From Anseranas semipalmata (Eukaryota; Chordata; Aves; Anseriformes; Anseranatidae): a stretch of 64,000 bases of DNA. The DNA is taken from the NCBI GenBank assembly GCA_013399115.1, contig VXAA01005633.1, positions 739,138-803,137 on the forward strand, read 5' to 3'. The notes beneath the pieces are model-generated. The model did not search any database, was not told the DNA's origin, and saw only the letters and a program-made list of their open reading frames with translations. Both the position numbers and the translations under genes were made by a program. Positions within the stretch are counted from its first letter, which is position 1; each line of letters starts with the position of its first letter. This document shows, in pieces, positions 1 to 12,792 of the stretch.

Positions 1-1647
1 TCTCTACCATTTTGTCTGCCTTTTGTGTTTAGACTATGATTTTTCACCTTAGGTTTATGGTATGTTTTTTTGTGTTTTTTTTTTCAGTTTGGAAAGAAAA
101 AATTGTCCTAGGTAGGCTAGGAGAATTTTGAAGAGGAAGGGGAAGAAAAGAAGAGGGGGAGAAAGAGAAAGAAAGTACTCCGTTCTCAGTAACAAAGTGT
201 GTTGGGAAAGAGAAGCAGTATGGATAAATTAACACTCAATGAGGCAGAGACAGGCTGAGATATCTAGTGTGGTGTGAAGAAGCAAAGGGGAAAAGACTTG
301 TGTTAGGAAGTGGTGAGATTATGAGCAGGGTGGGAAGCAGCGATGCTCCGGGGAGAGCCAGCCCAATGGTGGGCATCTGGGGACCAACGTGCAAAACGCA
401 GCACTCCTCACCGTGGGCCCAGTTACAAGGCATCTCCCTTTAACCCTTTGCTGAGCTTCAGAAGTGGAGGAGGCGATGGTGGAGAGCAGCCACGACAGCC
501 CCCCGGCTGCGTGGGCTTTGGCACCCCCCAGAGCTCGGTGGCTCAGCAGCAACCTGTGGCCACGGGGAAACCACAGCCAAGGAAACCACCCAATAATGTG
601 AGAGGCTGCGGCGGCTTCTCCCAGCCAGCACCTGCTGCTCCCCAGGGAGATGGTGGTCCCCGAGGCATGCGAACGACTGCTCGTTTAGTGAGCAGGCAGC
701 TGGGAGGGGATGCTCACCCATAGCTCGCTGCTCTGCACCCCCCATTCGTGCAGCTGGCCTCTTAATGCATGCAGCAGTGGATGAAATCTGGCTTGGGATT
801 CCTAGGTGTTTCTGTAAAAGCTGTAATAAAACCTGTAGCTGCAAGGCAAGCTGTGGCTACGGATCAATTACTCCACAATACAACCTGGTCGTGCTGATAA
901 TGTATATATTTGTATCTCTATATGAAATGATGCACGGATAATTGGCCAGAGATTCTCAGGCTGCAACCTGCACACCACTGGTGCTCCACCAACTGCTCAC
1001 TACTCTCTTCTGTGATACGGGACTCTCTTTTGCCAGTGGCTCAGATTAAAAGATAGCTAGACAGAATTAAAACATATTTTTAAATGGGCTTTTATAGCAA
1101 AACTCTAGCAGGTATAAAAGATAACTCCATGTAATTAAATCAGCTGTACTCACTAAGTAATATATTTTTCCAAATATACTGTAAATATTTTGAAAGCAAT
1201 AACTAAAACACTAAAATATTTTTCTGATTACTTATGATTTTTTTCAATAATGCGATATGCAAATAATCATAAAAACAAAAGGTATTTTACAAACTATTTT
1301 GCTATTTCTGTTGATATGTCTGCAGACATCACTTTGCCAGCTCTCCTGGGACAGTCTATTCTACAGCACAGAAATTTATTTCTTACATTGTTCACAGAAA
1401 ATGAATTTAGATTGCATATAAAATGAAAGGCACCATAACCAAATGACAGTGTTTATTGTTTCCCAAATATAACCCAAGTATTAAATACTCACGAAGAAAT
1501 CAGGAAAAACTGAATATTATTTTAATATAATTAAGCCAAACAAAACTAAGTTAAGCTAAGCAAAGTAATATAATTCCGATATTTTTCCACTTATTGTATT
1601 GGTTTGACACATGCAAGTACATGGAGAAGGAAGAGTCAAAAACTTAC

Positions 1648-1750
1648 ATCCAAATCTGGTAACAAAGAAGCACGGTCTCTCAAGATTACAGAAAAAACAA
1701 CAGCTAATGCAACAACAAATCCAGCAATATCAAACAAATCGGTATACATA
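1648..1750 (-). CDS. Candidate membrane-spanning exon of an unknown minus-strand gene
   Basis: Between TATTCTCCTAG and GAT|GTAAGT one minus-strand frame is open for 34 codons. It begins MYTDLFDIAG and continues through FVVALAVVFSVIL, a good membrane helix, then LRDRASLLPDLD. The other two frames contain stops. No family is recognised. The next exon would lie further left, where I found no convincing continuation. Confidence 0.3.
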
Positions 1751-1804
1751 CTAGGAGAATACACATAATTTCATACTCCTTTCCGCAGTGTCATATTTTC
1801 TCAC

Positions 1805-1811
1805 CTATTTT
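1805..1811 (-). CDS. Candidate 7-nt microexon of the same minus-strand gene
   Basis: On the minus strand the bases AAAATAG sit between a strong acceptor (CCTTGCACCTTACAG) and a good donor (GTGAGA). Seven bases are exactly what is needed to bring the exon at 1947-2055 (phase 1) into the only open frame of the exon at 1648-1750. The second intron would be only 54 nt, very short for a vertebrate, so this is speculative. Confidence 0.15.
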
Positions 1812-1946
1812 CTGTAAGGTGCAAGGATGTGGATTCCCAGAAATGGTACCCAAGCCTAACAGCAACCTGAACACTTCCTTGCTGCCTGCTCAAGCCATGA
1901 AAACCTGTCTTTGCTTGATCTCCTTCATGCAAAAACGTTCACTCAC

Positions 1947-2055
1947 TTCCACAGATGTTGTATATACCACAATATGGAGACGCTACATTAAACATTTTGA
2001 CATAATCTCCAATTGTGTCTGCTGGCTCAGATACCTCCAGCACTTTTTCTGACAT
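1947..2055 (-). CDS. Candidate first coding exon of an unknown minus-strand gene
   Basis: Reading the minus strand from an ATG at 2055, 36 codons are open (MSEKVLEVSEPADTIGD, then CGIYNICG at the end) and stop at a perfect donor, GGAA|GTGAGT, in phase 1. The codons look protein-like but I recognise no family. It points away from the ITGB1 CpG island, as a divergent gene would. It could also be a chance frame. Confidence 0.3.
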
Positions 2056-3482
2056 CTTAGTACTTCAGAAGTGTTGGAAAATAACAAATGGCATTCATGC
2101 ACATCTGCACTTTCCAAAAGAGTCCAGAAAGCAGCCAAATAATTCAGCAATTCTTTTCAGCCATTTGGGAGGTTTTTCCTGCCAGTTTTCTATCGCACGG
2201 CACAGTCAGCCACTGGCAACTTGACGCACAGATGTCTGAGCTGAGACTTGCGGTAGCGCTGGAAGCACCAGTTTGCTAAGCAGTTTTACTTACTCCTGAG
2301 TCCCAGCAAACCATGGCAGTGAGAATGGGGGACATTTTTGCCAGTGCTCGTTTGCAGTACACCATAGCGCGTGTCCACTTGCTATTTGCATATTCTGGCA
2401 AAATGTGCTTTTTTTTTTTTCTTTTTTCCTGCAATAAAGAAGGATACCTTACCTAAAAGTCATTTTTCTCCCCCGGTACTTAAATTTCTTAAGACAGATT
2501 GCTATCCATCCCGCATTTGCTTTTATTTTGTGTGACATGCCATTTTAAAAGTTTGATTTTATGGCAGCTTCTTTCCCTGTTCCTGGCAGTATTAATAATA
2601 CATAAGTTAACTGTTGCAGCATGTGGTTTCTGGCTTATCTCTGATCACGCAAGTTATTTCTTTGCCACTTCGGTTGTTCAGTGTTTGCTTTTGATGAAGC
2701 TGCTGGGAAAGCAACCTATCATTTCAATTTCATTTTCTAACACCACTTAAAGTTTTAGAATTACAGCTGTACCAGCATTAAAAGCTTGTAGCTACATTAA
2801 GAGACTACATCCTAAACAACTGCTCTGCCCAAAGGGAACATGCATTCAAATCACGCTGTGCCTGAGTGAGGCAAAAAGACTGTTTCCTTTTTTATTTTAA
2901 AGTGCTGCTAGTAATTTAGCAGAGGAAAAGGGATATAAATGATTATCAATTTGCAGCACCACTTGTTTAGTTACCTTCCAAAATAAGAACTGACACAAGC
3001 TCCAGCGGCAGCAGGTCAGTCACACGGGCACAGCTGCTGACTGGGAGCAGTGAGCCCACAGCTTGCCTTTCTTACAGCATCTACCTCCCCCCAAAGCGCC
3101 GAATGCCACCTTTCCATTGTAATTAGTGGCTCCTCCAAGAACCTACATCAAGGAGCGCCCGAGGAGCGCGGAGGGCACTCGCTGAAGAGCAGCGAGCTCT
3201 GGCCCAGGGACGCGGGCAGTCGCGCTTGTCAGCTGCCTCCCGCGGCCACGCACGCCACGCGTGACGCCCAACCGCCAGCTCCCGTCCTTTTTGGAGACGG
3301 GCACCGGCAGTGCCGGCTCCCAGCCCGCTCCCTGAAAGGCAGCCGGGAGCCGGGAGCACCTCCCGGGCGAGCCGCGGCGCCGGGCGGGGACGGAGAAGCC
3401 CTGAAGTAGAGCGGGGGCAGCCCCCGCCCCGACGGCGGGAAGCTCCCGCGGCCAGGGAGCCGGAGCGCTAATAAAAACCCCA

Positions 3483-3492
3483 CCAAATAAGG
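3483..3492 (+). promoter_or_regulatory. CArG box (SRF site) in the promoter island
   Basis: CCAAATAAGG matches the consensus CC(A/T)6GG exactly. Serum response factor with its MRTF cofactors is known to control many integrin and actin-cytoskeleton genes. Use here is inferred. Confidence 0.45.
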
Positions 3493-3574
3493 CGATGGCG
3501 GCTGCCACGAAGGGAGGTGGGGGGACAGCGCGGACACCAGCGCTCCTTGAAAGGCGGCCGCGCCGGGCGGAGCT

Positions 3575-3599
3575 CCCGTCCCGTCCCGTCCCGTCCCGT
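3575..3599. repeat. (CCCGT)n simple repeat at the gap edge
   Basis: Five tandem CCCGT units run directly into the gap, so the repeat may continue into the missing sequence. Confidence 0.9.
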
Positions 3600-4331
3600 N
3601 NNNNNNNNNNNNNNNNNNNNNNNNNNNNNNNNNNNNNNNNNNNNNNNNNNNNNNNNNNNNNNNNNNNNNNNNNNNNNNNNNNNNNNNNNNNNNNNNNNNN
3701 NNNNNNNNNNNNNNNNNNNNNNNNNNNNNNNNNNNNNNNNNNNNNNNNNNNNNNNNNNNNNNNNNNNNNNNNNNNNNNNNNNNNNNNNNNNNNNNNNNNN
3801 NNNNNNNNNNNNNNNNNNNNNNNNNNNNNNNNNNNNNNNNNNNNNNNNNNNNNNNNNNNNNNNNNNNNNNNNNNNNNNNNNNNNNNNNNNNNNNNNNNNN
3901 NNNNNNNNNNNNNNNNNNNNNNNNNNNNNNNNNNNNNNNNNNNNNNNNNNNNNNNNNNNNNNNNNNNNNNNNNNNNNNNNNNNNNNNNNNNNNNNNNNNN
4001 NNNNNNNNNNNNNNNNNNNNNNNNNNNNNNNNNNNNNNNNNNNNNNNNNNNNNNNNNNNNNNNNNNNNNNNNNNNNNNNNNNNNNNNNNNNNNNNNNNNN
4101 NNNNNNNNNNNNNNNNNNNNNNNNNNNNNNNNNNNNNNNNNNNNNNNNNNNNNNNNNNNNNNNNNNNNNNNNNNNNNNNNNNNNNNNNNNNNNNNNNNNN
4201 NNNNNNNNNNNNNNNNNNNNNNNNNNNNNNNNNNNNNNNNNNNNNNNNNNNNNNNNNNNNNNNNNNNNNNNNNNNNNNNNNNNNNNNNNNNNNNNNNNNN
4301 NNNNNNNNNNNNNNNNNNNNNNNNNNNNNNN
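3600..4331. other. Assembly gap (732 N)
   Basis: This is a run of N inside the CpG island. It is flanked on the left by CCCGT repeats and on the right by very GC-rich sequence, the usual setting for sequencing failure. Any open frame drawn across it is meaningless. It most likely hides part of ITGB1 exon 1. Confidence 1.
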
Positions 4332-4593
4332 CCGCGGGGTCGCTGCCCCTCTCCGTGAGGGGGGCTCGTGGCGGGCCCCGGGCCGCCACCCGCGAGCCGC
4401 CGGCAGCCCCCACGGAGAGGGCGACGCCGCGCCCGGTGAAGTTTTGGGCGACTCGCCGAGAGCCCCGGGAGGGTGCCCGCGGCGGCGGCTGAGTTGCAAA
4501 GAGGAAGGGGCTCGGCCCCGGGAGCTCCGCTGAAAGCAGCAGTCGGGGCAGGCGTTAGGAAGAAGTGAGTTACAGGAATAGGATCGTGAGGAG

Positions 4594-4600
4594 TGAGTCA
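4594..4600 (+). promoter_or_regulatory. AP-1 consensus site
   Basis: TGAGTCA is a perfect AP-1/TRE heptamer just downstream of the CpG island, at the start of intron 1. Short motifs also arise by chance, so function is unproven. Confidence 0.3.
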
Positions 4601-5940
4601 GTGTAGGAATTTGGTTATCTATCTTTAGATTTTCGACCTGTATGTGTCCATTAAAACCGGCAGTTGAGGATGTACGCGCCGTTTGAATGACTGCGGGATC
4701 ATAATGCAGCATTTCGGCTGCTCGATGCGTTCAACTTCGTGCATTTTTCGCTCTCAGCTGGCTCCGAGCCTCTACAGCTTGCTATATGTGAGCTTGTTTT
4801 GGGATGAAAGTGGGATTGTGAGGCCTCTGTATACAATCTGTTTCACGTGGCGATTTCTGAAATACCTTAAAACAACAAGAGCACCGCGTTTTGTCTAATA
4901 TTGTTGCCTTCATATACCAGGTGGTTGGAAGGAAACGTGAAGGGATAGGAAATTCTTTCCTGACTCACTGTTTAGGTCATGTTCAGAACCAGTGTCAGAT
5001 GTCTTTATCTTATGGAATAAGTGTCTGCCTGCCTGTTAGACTCATCAGGTAGTCTTTGTGACTATTTTTCTTTATGGAAGAAGTTAAACAAGAGTTCATC
5101 ATTTCTTCAGGATTTGTCCTTGGTATAATACAACGATGCATTCGTGCCAACACAGGTGCACATACCTGTCAGGTGAAAATGTTGATTTTTCTGGTATATT
5201 TGCCTGTGGTGCTGCAGTCCTGCTCGTGCCAATGCACACAAACGTTTAGGAGGAGGAGGAGGGATCATCTCCATTCAGCTTAGAGAAACCGCTCATGGCG
5301 AATGCTGAGCATGTGCTTAAGTGTTGAAATGGAGTAGGACTTTACATATGTGGAAACAGCTTTAGATAATCTGTGCTCCTGGCACATAACCATTCCGTAG
5401 GTGATGGTGGTGAGGTGAGAAAAATCAGTTTCCTACTGTGAAATGAGATGACTTAGTAGTAAGTTTGTTTGTTTTTTTTTTTTTAAGTGTTGTGCTACCA
5501 GAAAGACTTAAATTTGACCAAATTAAACAAGACTCTAAAAGTAGTGAAGACATTCATTGTCCACGTCCATCCCAGTGATGAAACTGATGATTCATTGTCT
5601 TGTCACAAAAAATATTATTTGCCTCTGGCAAATGATTAAATAGCATTTTGCAAGCTTGCCTAAGGCTATATTTTTAAGGGTTGCAAAAACAGTGAGCCGT
5701 TGGCAATACGTAGGCAAGACGAGGCAAGTTCACAATGAGAACACCTTCAGCTTTTGTCCTTTTCAAAGCTGTTTCATGAAGTGGAAGGTGCAAACTTGGC
5801 AGGCTTGGAGGACAGAATCTTACCTTAGAGTTGGAGCTGGTAAGTGCTGTGCCTGTTTGCCAGCCGTGTGATAAATAACCAGCCTTATTTCAAAAATGAA
5901 ATGTCAGCAGTTACAACTCTGGTGTCCTTTCTGTGTGCAG

Positions 5941-6068
5941 CCGGGGAGACCGTTCTGCTCTGTACATGCATTTGTCTGACCTGCATAACGTTCCTGGTTA
6001 TATCCTCCCTCCTGAAGGACAGATTCGAAGGGATGCAAGTTTGTCTGGAATATTCAAGAGTTTCTGAT
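5941..6068 (+). other. Exon-like segment in ITGB1 intron 1
   Basis: The segment follows a strong acceptor (TTTCTGTGTGCAG) and ends at GAT|GTGAGT. Two frames are open. One (codons from 5942) encodes 41 residues ending GQIRRDASLSGIFKSF with TGA at 6065-6067, and the other gives a hydrophobic peptide through the donor. It could be an alternative exon or a non-coding RNA exon. I recognise no homolog. Confidence 0.2.
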
Positions 6069-9000
6069 GTGAGTGCAGAATTTCAGTGTTTTGTCTTGGT
6101 GAGTTTTAAGTGACTCAAGTGGTTAATCTTCTGCCACTTCCTTTGGGAAGTGATTCCCACAGCTGAATGCAAACTGTCCGGAAACTTTTCCTGCTGTTCC
6201 TTCTTCCTGATTCATGTTTTCATCCCTCTGGTCTTAGCCACACTCCCTGTACTTCTGTTAGGGTAAATCTGCTGTTGTGCAGTTTTAAAAGGAGCACATT
6301 TGCTGTAGCTCAGGAAGTAGCTAACTTGGGTAGCAAAAAGGCGAGCTCAGAGCGAGCGATGCAGCCGCGGGGCTGACACATGCCGTGTTCCGCGTTGCCC
6401 TGAATATAGTCCCCTCTCTGCCTTTGGTATGAACGCTCTTCAGTTGTTCGTAAACAGTTGTCATGCCTACCTTTCCACCCGGTCTTCATTTAGCTGGGCA
6501 GTGTGATGCACACTTGCCTCTTGGGGAAGCCCGAGGAGCCGGCCCATGCAGCCCTCTGAGCAGCCTGTTACAGACTCCCTGGCTCCCCGTCTCTCGGCAG
6601 TGCAGCCTTCAGAAACCGTCCTGATGGTGATCGCAGCAGGACTGCTGTTGAGGACTGTCGAAGTACCTGCTCCGTGATGGGACCTTTCTTGTGAGCCATC
6701 AAAGGCTGTGCTTTTGGAACAGGCTCCCCCCAATGTCGCTCTTTCTCTTTCTGGTAGGCAGACACGGAGGTTCCCTGCTGCTCCTCTCCCTCCTGCAGGC
6801 CGGGAGGTGGGCTTCTTCAGGAGAAGTAAATGCAGACCCACGTGTGATGCCTGGCACGGCTTCTACATGTCACCGTTGCAAGTAGGGAGCAGATGCCTGA
6901 GCTGCTCTGCCTTCTGCTCCCTGCTAGTTCAGAGAAAGCGTTCCACCCAGCACGTGGTTTGGGGGAAGAGTGGAGGTGGAGTGGACCTTTGCTGGCTGTT
7001 CATGTGCCCTACTTCCACGTCCCCGCCACCCCTTTCCAAATATATTTTGTACCTCTTCCGTGCGAGAGCTGCTGTTATAAGCAGTCAGACATTGCAAAAC
7101 TGCTGTTAAAATAAAAGAGGCTTTTTTTTTCTCTTTTTAAATCAGTGTTAGTGAAGTATGGCAAGCTAGTTGGCTTCAAGATTCATCATGCCTTCTCAGA
7201 TGGCACTTGGAAGAGACATTGGTTAGACCTGGAAGAAGGAATCCAGGCTTGGCAGTAGTGGAGCCTGTTCTGCTGTCATTTTCTTTGCTGGAATTTCAAG
7301 TGATGTATGTATTTATTTTATAGGTGGACCTTCCCCTTGGGAAACTTTTTTTTTTTTTTAAAGCTTCTCAGAATCTACTGGTAGAGGGCATAAAGCAATT
7401 ACATAAATTAAATAATTCTTAAAAATCTAATTAAGGCAACATGTAGTTAGATTTTAGTGGGTTTTTTTGGTATTGTCATTTTAAAAGTGCTTAGCAGTAC
7501 ATGTGCCAATCCCCTTATGAGTAGATTTTTATGCTGTCTGCCATGTTCTGTGTCCTCGTAGAAATCTCCCTGTCTCTCAGCAGCAGAAAGCTCAGACTTA
7601 GCTCTGTATTTTTCTGCTTTTCATATCCCATCTCGTAAATTGCAGATCCTGCACTTGCCTCTACCCTGCCTTGCCTTCAAGACACTTCATAGCAGTAGTG
7701 TTCTCATTAGCAGCTTTACATTGCTGGTCTGGTGTATGTGTGCATTGGGATTTTCTACATGAGCACGTGCGTCTCAAGGCTTTACAGGAAGATGAGGCTT
7801 TAGTGTGGGGGCAACTTTGCTGTTATTTCTGAAGAGTGTATTGATTATTTTTCCAGAAGGGCTGTCGGAGAATCACAAGATTTCAAGAGAACTACAGATG
7901 AACACGTTCTGCAGTATGGTCTCCTGGATGTTGGCAATATCATGCCCAGATTTAAGGCTTCTTTTGTGACAAAAAGTTGAAATTAGTTGGTTTGTTCAAA
8001 TATTAATCAATGTTGTCACATACTGGCGAATATCATCTCATTTTTTTCTGCGTAGTTCTTCCTCTCTGTGTTGCTCCGTTTTGTTACATACTGTGTTGTA
8101 AACTTTCTGAATAAAGGATGATGTTGCTGTGCAGTAACCACAGCTGACCACAGTATTGACCAGTGTCTGCAAGTTGTCATGGTTATGAACGTATTGGGGT
8201 GGCCTACAGTGTCTTTTTCTTGTTTACCCAGAAATAGGAAGACAAATTCTACTTTTTTTTTTTCTTCCCCAATTTGTCCGCCATGGGCATGGGCTGGTAA
8301 CCTAAACTGCTGAAATTTTAAGTCAGGATTAATTTTCAGTAAGATCTTTCTCTAAACTTGGTTTTTTCCGCCCACATGGGTTAATAGTGTACGTACCAGA
8401 AAAAAAGTGTATACAACCTCATTGTGGGAAAACAACATGTGCTCTAGCTGTGTGTATGAGTTTCTAGCCTGATGTAAAACATGTATCGGCTTGCTTTAAT
8501 AGATTATTTTGGAAATGGCATGCAGAGAAAATGAAAATTCTGACTTTGTGAATAGAAAGTGAGACAATAGGCATCTCACTATGCATCACTAAATAGTAGT
8601 TGTATTTTTCAGTATTAAGGGTGTTCTCTGTAGAAGAATGTTGTTACTAAGCATACTGAGTTTTTATAATAATCACCTTCTTTTACTTCTCTGTTCTTAA
8701 ACTCTGTAGAGTGATTCTGTGGACTTCCTAGGGTATGGTATTGTCCTATTAACAGTTTGAAGATGTTTTAAATCCGCAGAGATGGTGAAGTCACTAATTC
8801 GGTACAAAATTTGCACATAACCAAGGAAATGGTAGGGAAAGCAGCTTGGTGAGAATATCAATGTTTGCTTTTGGGAAAGGTGATAGGATTCCTACCTGAC
8901 CTATAATCCTCTTCGGGATGTCACTGAATAAAAGCTATTTCATATATTGGAGTGATCTTTTTGTCTATATCTTTCTCAATTTCTCTTTACAGTCAGCTGC

Positions 9001-12000
9001 AAAAAGGGTTATGAAATATGTTTTCTGTCTTAAAACCTGTTCATGTACTTTTCCTTTTCCAACAGCAGCAGTGAAATATCATTAGTATTCTTGTGGTTTT
9101 TATTAGAGGGAAAAGTTTAGAGTAACAAAATTGAGGCTGGAATCTCAACTTTGTTATTGCTAAGAGGAGTGGTGTTTTGCCACCGTCATTTTCATTCTTT
9201 TCTTTCTCCCACAGAAGAATGTCGTGTGTCTTTTGATAAATTGAAGCCGTTCTCCAGTTCTGCCAACAAATCATTAATTTTCTGTCTGTAGTTGTTTTCC
9301 ATAAACTTCCAATTTGTGAGACCACGTTAACTGCAGATTCTTCTTAAAATGCTCAAACGCTTATAAGCTGTACCGTGTTCAGTATAGTATTTTCCCCCTA
9401 AAAAAAGCAACATAATATTTGCAGTTTATGTCTGATTTGTGTTTTGTACGAGATTGCTTAAGCTTAACTTAGTCCTAGTTTTGACTTAGCTTAGTTTTAA
9501 CTTCTGCTCTTGGTAGTTTCTGGTGTATAAGCAGGAAGGTGAGCCATCATTTATATGGACTCTTATTGTATTAAACTGTAAACTTCTGTGGAGTATAAAT
9601 ACCATGTACAAGTACTCACATGTAATTAATTTTCTGCTATGGCTATTAAATAATTCTCTTATGTGTAGAGCTGTGCAAGTAACGGCACTTTTGATGTGGA
9701 AGCTGAACTGAAAAAGTGAAAGTATCTTCTTCTTTTCTCATCCTTGTGGTAAAATGAAAAACAATAATTATATATTGGGCTGAACTGAAACACCGAAATC
9801 ACCCTCGTGCAAAAATGACTGATTTGTGGTTATTTAAAAGAGAAGAAAAATAATTGGATTAGATCAATTTAGAAAGAGTCAGCATTTCATTTAGGAAATG
9901 GTGATACTGTTAGTCAAAGGTAGTGTCTTGGGTATTACATGTATTTTGTCCACGAGATCGTGTTTTTGAAAAACAAACCTGCAGTTGAGCTGTCTGGTTT
10001 GGTACGACCTTGAAGTAAGTGTTGAGATAAGGATTTGGGGCTGTTCATTTTTGCAAAGGGAAAAAAAAAACTAAGGATAAGCTGTCATTGTAAGATTTAA
10101 TTTTCTTCGAGGGAGCTGTAGTTCCGTGCATCATAACACAGTGCTCACCTCCAGCGTCGGCACCAAGAGCCGCGTCCACCTTTGGCGCAGCTAGCTCCGC
10201 TGTGACACCCTTTGCGTCCTCCTGGGTTCTGTGCCTTTGCATGCTGGTGGGACTCGAGGCAGCGCACCGTGGTCCTGCGCTGTCACCAGTGGAGTACCGT
10301 ACGGCTCTCAATCTGTGAGCTGTGCGGTGGCCTGAGCGCGGCAGGAGCTGTAGGAAGTCATTTGAAGGACCTGGCGTTGTGGCGGTTTGGCCAACATCCT
10401 CTGCAGATTCGGTTGCTCAAGTATTAAATTGGGCTACGTCCAAGCTCTGCCTAGACCCCAAGCTATCTGCTTTTACGGATCTTAGATACAGGCTTTTGCA
10501 TCAAGATGAGAAGGGGTGAAAGGAAAGGCTGTTTCTGAAGTGAAGACAAATACAAAAGAAAGTAATCTTTTTGATGTTAAATATAAAGCACTCTCCAAGG
10601 GATCAAGAGATACCACATCTCAGTAGTTGGTTGTGATTAAAACTGCATTAAATTCTGCATCAGGATGAGTCCCTGTATTATTACAGCATCTTTAATAGTG
10701 GAATGGCTGAAGACTTTGCACTTGTCCAGTCAGCAAGTGAAATGCCCCTTCTTCTGATGATAAAAAGGAGAAATGAACAAGTTTTTATTAGCACAATACA
10801 CAAGATTGACTAGCGTAAGCAAGGTTGATTATTTGCTGCCTTTGAAACAGTGTGTTCTGGCTGTTTTCTTCTCCTTCTTTCTTCTAAAGACTGAAATTTT
10901 GTTTTCCAGTGTGTTAAGAAATTGGTTTGGCGGGCAGAGGAGAAAGTTGGGAATTACCTTCTGTGAGGTTTCTTTTGTGTTTTTGCAGGGCTGTGTTTAG
11001 TATATTTAATGTGCCCGCTTTCTGGTGTTAGTTGAAGATTGTCCAGATGCTGAGAGGAGTGCTGTAGCTCATCTCTGTAAAATACAAGGCTTGACTGATT
11101 CTGAAATGCCAGTTTGCTGGTTTTGCATCAGAACAGCTACAAAGATATCCTTAATTGTGCGTGATTGTAGCCTACGTGCATTTGCAAAATATCTGTAAGT
11201 GTAACATTTTAGGAGATAACATTTTTTTGCTTTTACTGTACAGTTCAAAAATGGGACATTTCTTATCTGTTTTGTTTTTGTCATTTCTATGCAAATAAAA
11301 ATCTGCGTGAGAAACAAGTGTTCAAGAATTTCAGTGTTTAAATTTTCTTGGGTGTGGACTTGTGTTTAAAAAAAAAAGGAAACAGCAAATTTCCTTTTTC
11401 GGAAAAGCACACTATACATATCAGCTATAGGTTGTTTAAACTGCATCATAAAATTGATAAAATAGTGATGAGCATTATTTTTTTCCTGCCTTAGCTCCCT
11501 CTGCAGATGTTGCTTACTTGAATTTTCAAAGGCTAGACTAAAATGTTACATAGCCATGTTGCTGATATCAGCAGTTTCAGTGAAGAGCTCAGCTTTAGCA
11601 TTAAAAAGTAACTATAGCATGTAAAATTGCTGCCAGCACTTCTGTCATTGCCAGCTGACCAGTTTGGAGGGTGTTTAGATAGTAATAAAAAAAACTTGCA
11701 TAGATACTGGCTCTTTTTGGTGCAAATTTTCAATGCAGTTTCACTTTCTAAATGAATAATGTCTGTATTAATATTATTAACATTTGCTTGTAGCTGGAAG
11801 AAGTTTTAATACTGTTTCTACAGAGTTTAAAGAAAAAAAGAGCTCACTCATTAGAGAAAACTCAAAACTATGCGGTAGACAAGTGGTTTTCAAATTTACC
11901 TGAATTTTATATTTCATAAAATGTCATAGTAGCCCTTGGACCAGGAATTCAAGTGAAAATACATTTTATTTTCATAGGAACATGGTCCTGCAGCAAGTTA

Positions 12001-12740
12001 CGCCAGTGCAGGTCCTAACTGTTGCGGTTCTATTCTCCCTCCTGCCTGTAGCTTGCAGTCTTCGTCCTCCTTGCATCAGCAGTGGAAGTCACAAGGCAGT
12101 ACAGTAAGTCATCGAAGTAGCTGATCTGATTGAAAAATATCTTGACAAAAAAATAATTTTCAGCTAGATCAGCTGCTTCAAGTGGGTGACCATGTGCATT
12201 ACTAGTAACACTCTTTAGGTCAAGGGGAGGAATGGCAAAATGCATGGCTCGTGATCAGAGGAGTGTGGGACAGCAATAATCCCGAGTTAAATTGGCATAA
12301 ACTGTTGCAGAGCCTTGCAGCATCTGCTCGTGCATGCGTCAGTGCTCTTCTGACTTGAGTAATCCATTTTAGCTTGCTAGATCAGGTGAGAAATAACTCA
12401 GCGTTTCAGTTAGGTGCAAGGATTGTCCACAGTTGGTGCGAGTTACAGACGAAAGGTGCAAAGTTGGGAATTAGGGTCTGAAGAAGTGGAATTGTTGCCG
12501 TTCAGCAGCGACAAACTGGTCGATCTGCTCGGATGCTTTGAGAAACCTCATCTTTTGTTATCTCTTTCAGGCCCCTTAGAAGCACCCTGTGATCTCCAAG
12601 CTTAAAATCCTGCTCTGGAAAGCTGCAAAAATGTATTAATAGACAAGTTGTTCAAGTCCACCATTGCAGTGCATGCTTATACCTAGCCAGTTGTCACTGC
12701 CAGTGTATTAATCATCATCATTAGTCAATTTATTTATAGG

Positions 12741-12792
12741 GATATGTGTGTATATATATTTTGTGTGTGTATATATAGATATAAAAATATAT
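12741..12792. repeat. (TG)n/(TA)n low-complexity tract
   Basis: Alternating purine-pyrimidine runs of GTGTGTATATATAT type lie in intron 1. Confidence 0.8.

Larger units (their letters stand above)
1..3099. other. Region upstream of ITGB1, mostly non-coding
   Basis: The sequence is AT-rich apart from a moderately GC-rich stretch at about 330-860 that I cannot assign. Open frames in that stretch lie on both strands and show no family signature. Candidate minus-strand exons at 1648-2055 are listed separately. Nothing else is recognised. Confidence 0.5.
3100..4565. promoter_or_regulatory. ITGB1: CpG island, probable ITGB1 promoter and first exon
   Basis: The sequence rises abruptly from AT-rich to very GC- and CpG-rich on both sides of the assembly gap, then falls back to AT-rich after about 4565. 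It lies 18.4 kb upstream of exon 2, as expected for a long first intron. It holds a TATA-like AATAAAAA (about 3470-3477), a CArG box (3483-3492), and near its 3' edge a GAA|GTGAGT that could be the exon 1 donor (4564/4565). The visible part has no ATG ending in phase 0 at a GT, so the true first coding exon is probably in the gap. Confidence 0.75.

Noticed and set aside
458..844. 128-codon minus-strand frame in the left GC-rich stretch
   Set aside because: It overlaps an equally long plus-strand frame, has no family signature, and is likely due to base composition, although a good AG lies near its start.
3495..3599. ATG at 3495 (MAAATKGGGG) as ITGB1 start
   Set aside because: The context is good and the frame is open into the gap, but the nearest GT donor gives phase 1 while exon 2 needs phase 0, and the residues do not match any integrin start I know.
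3229..4712. Long open frames spanning the N gap on both strands
   Set aside because: They are open only because N codons do not count as stops; the real flanks are short and driven by GC content.
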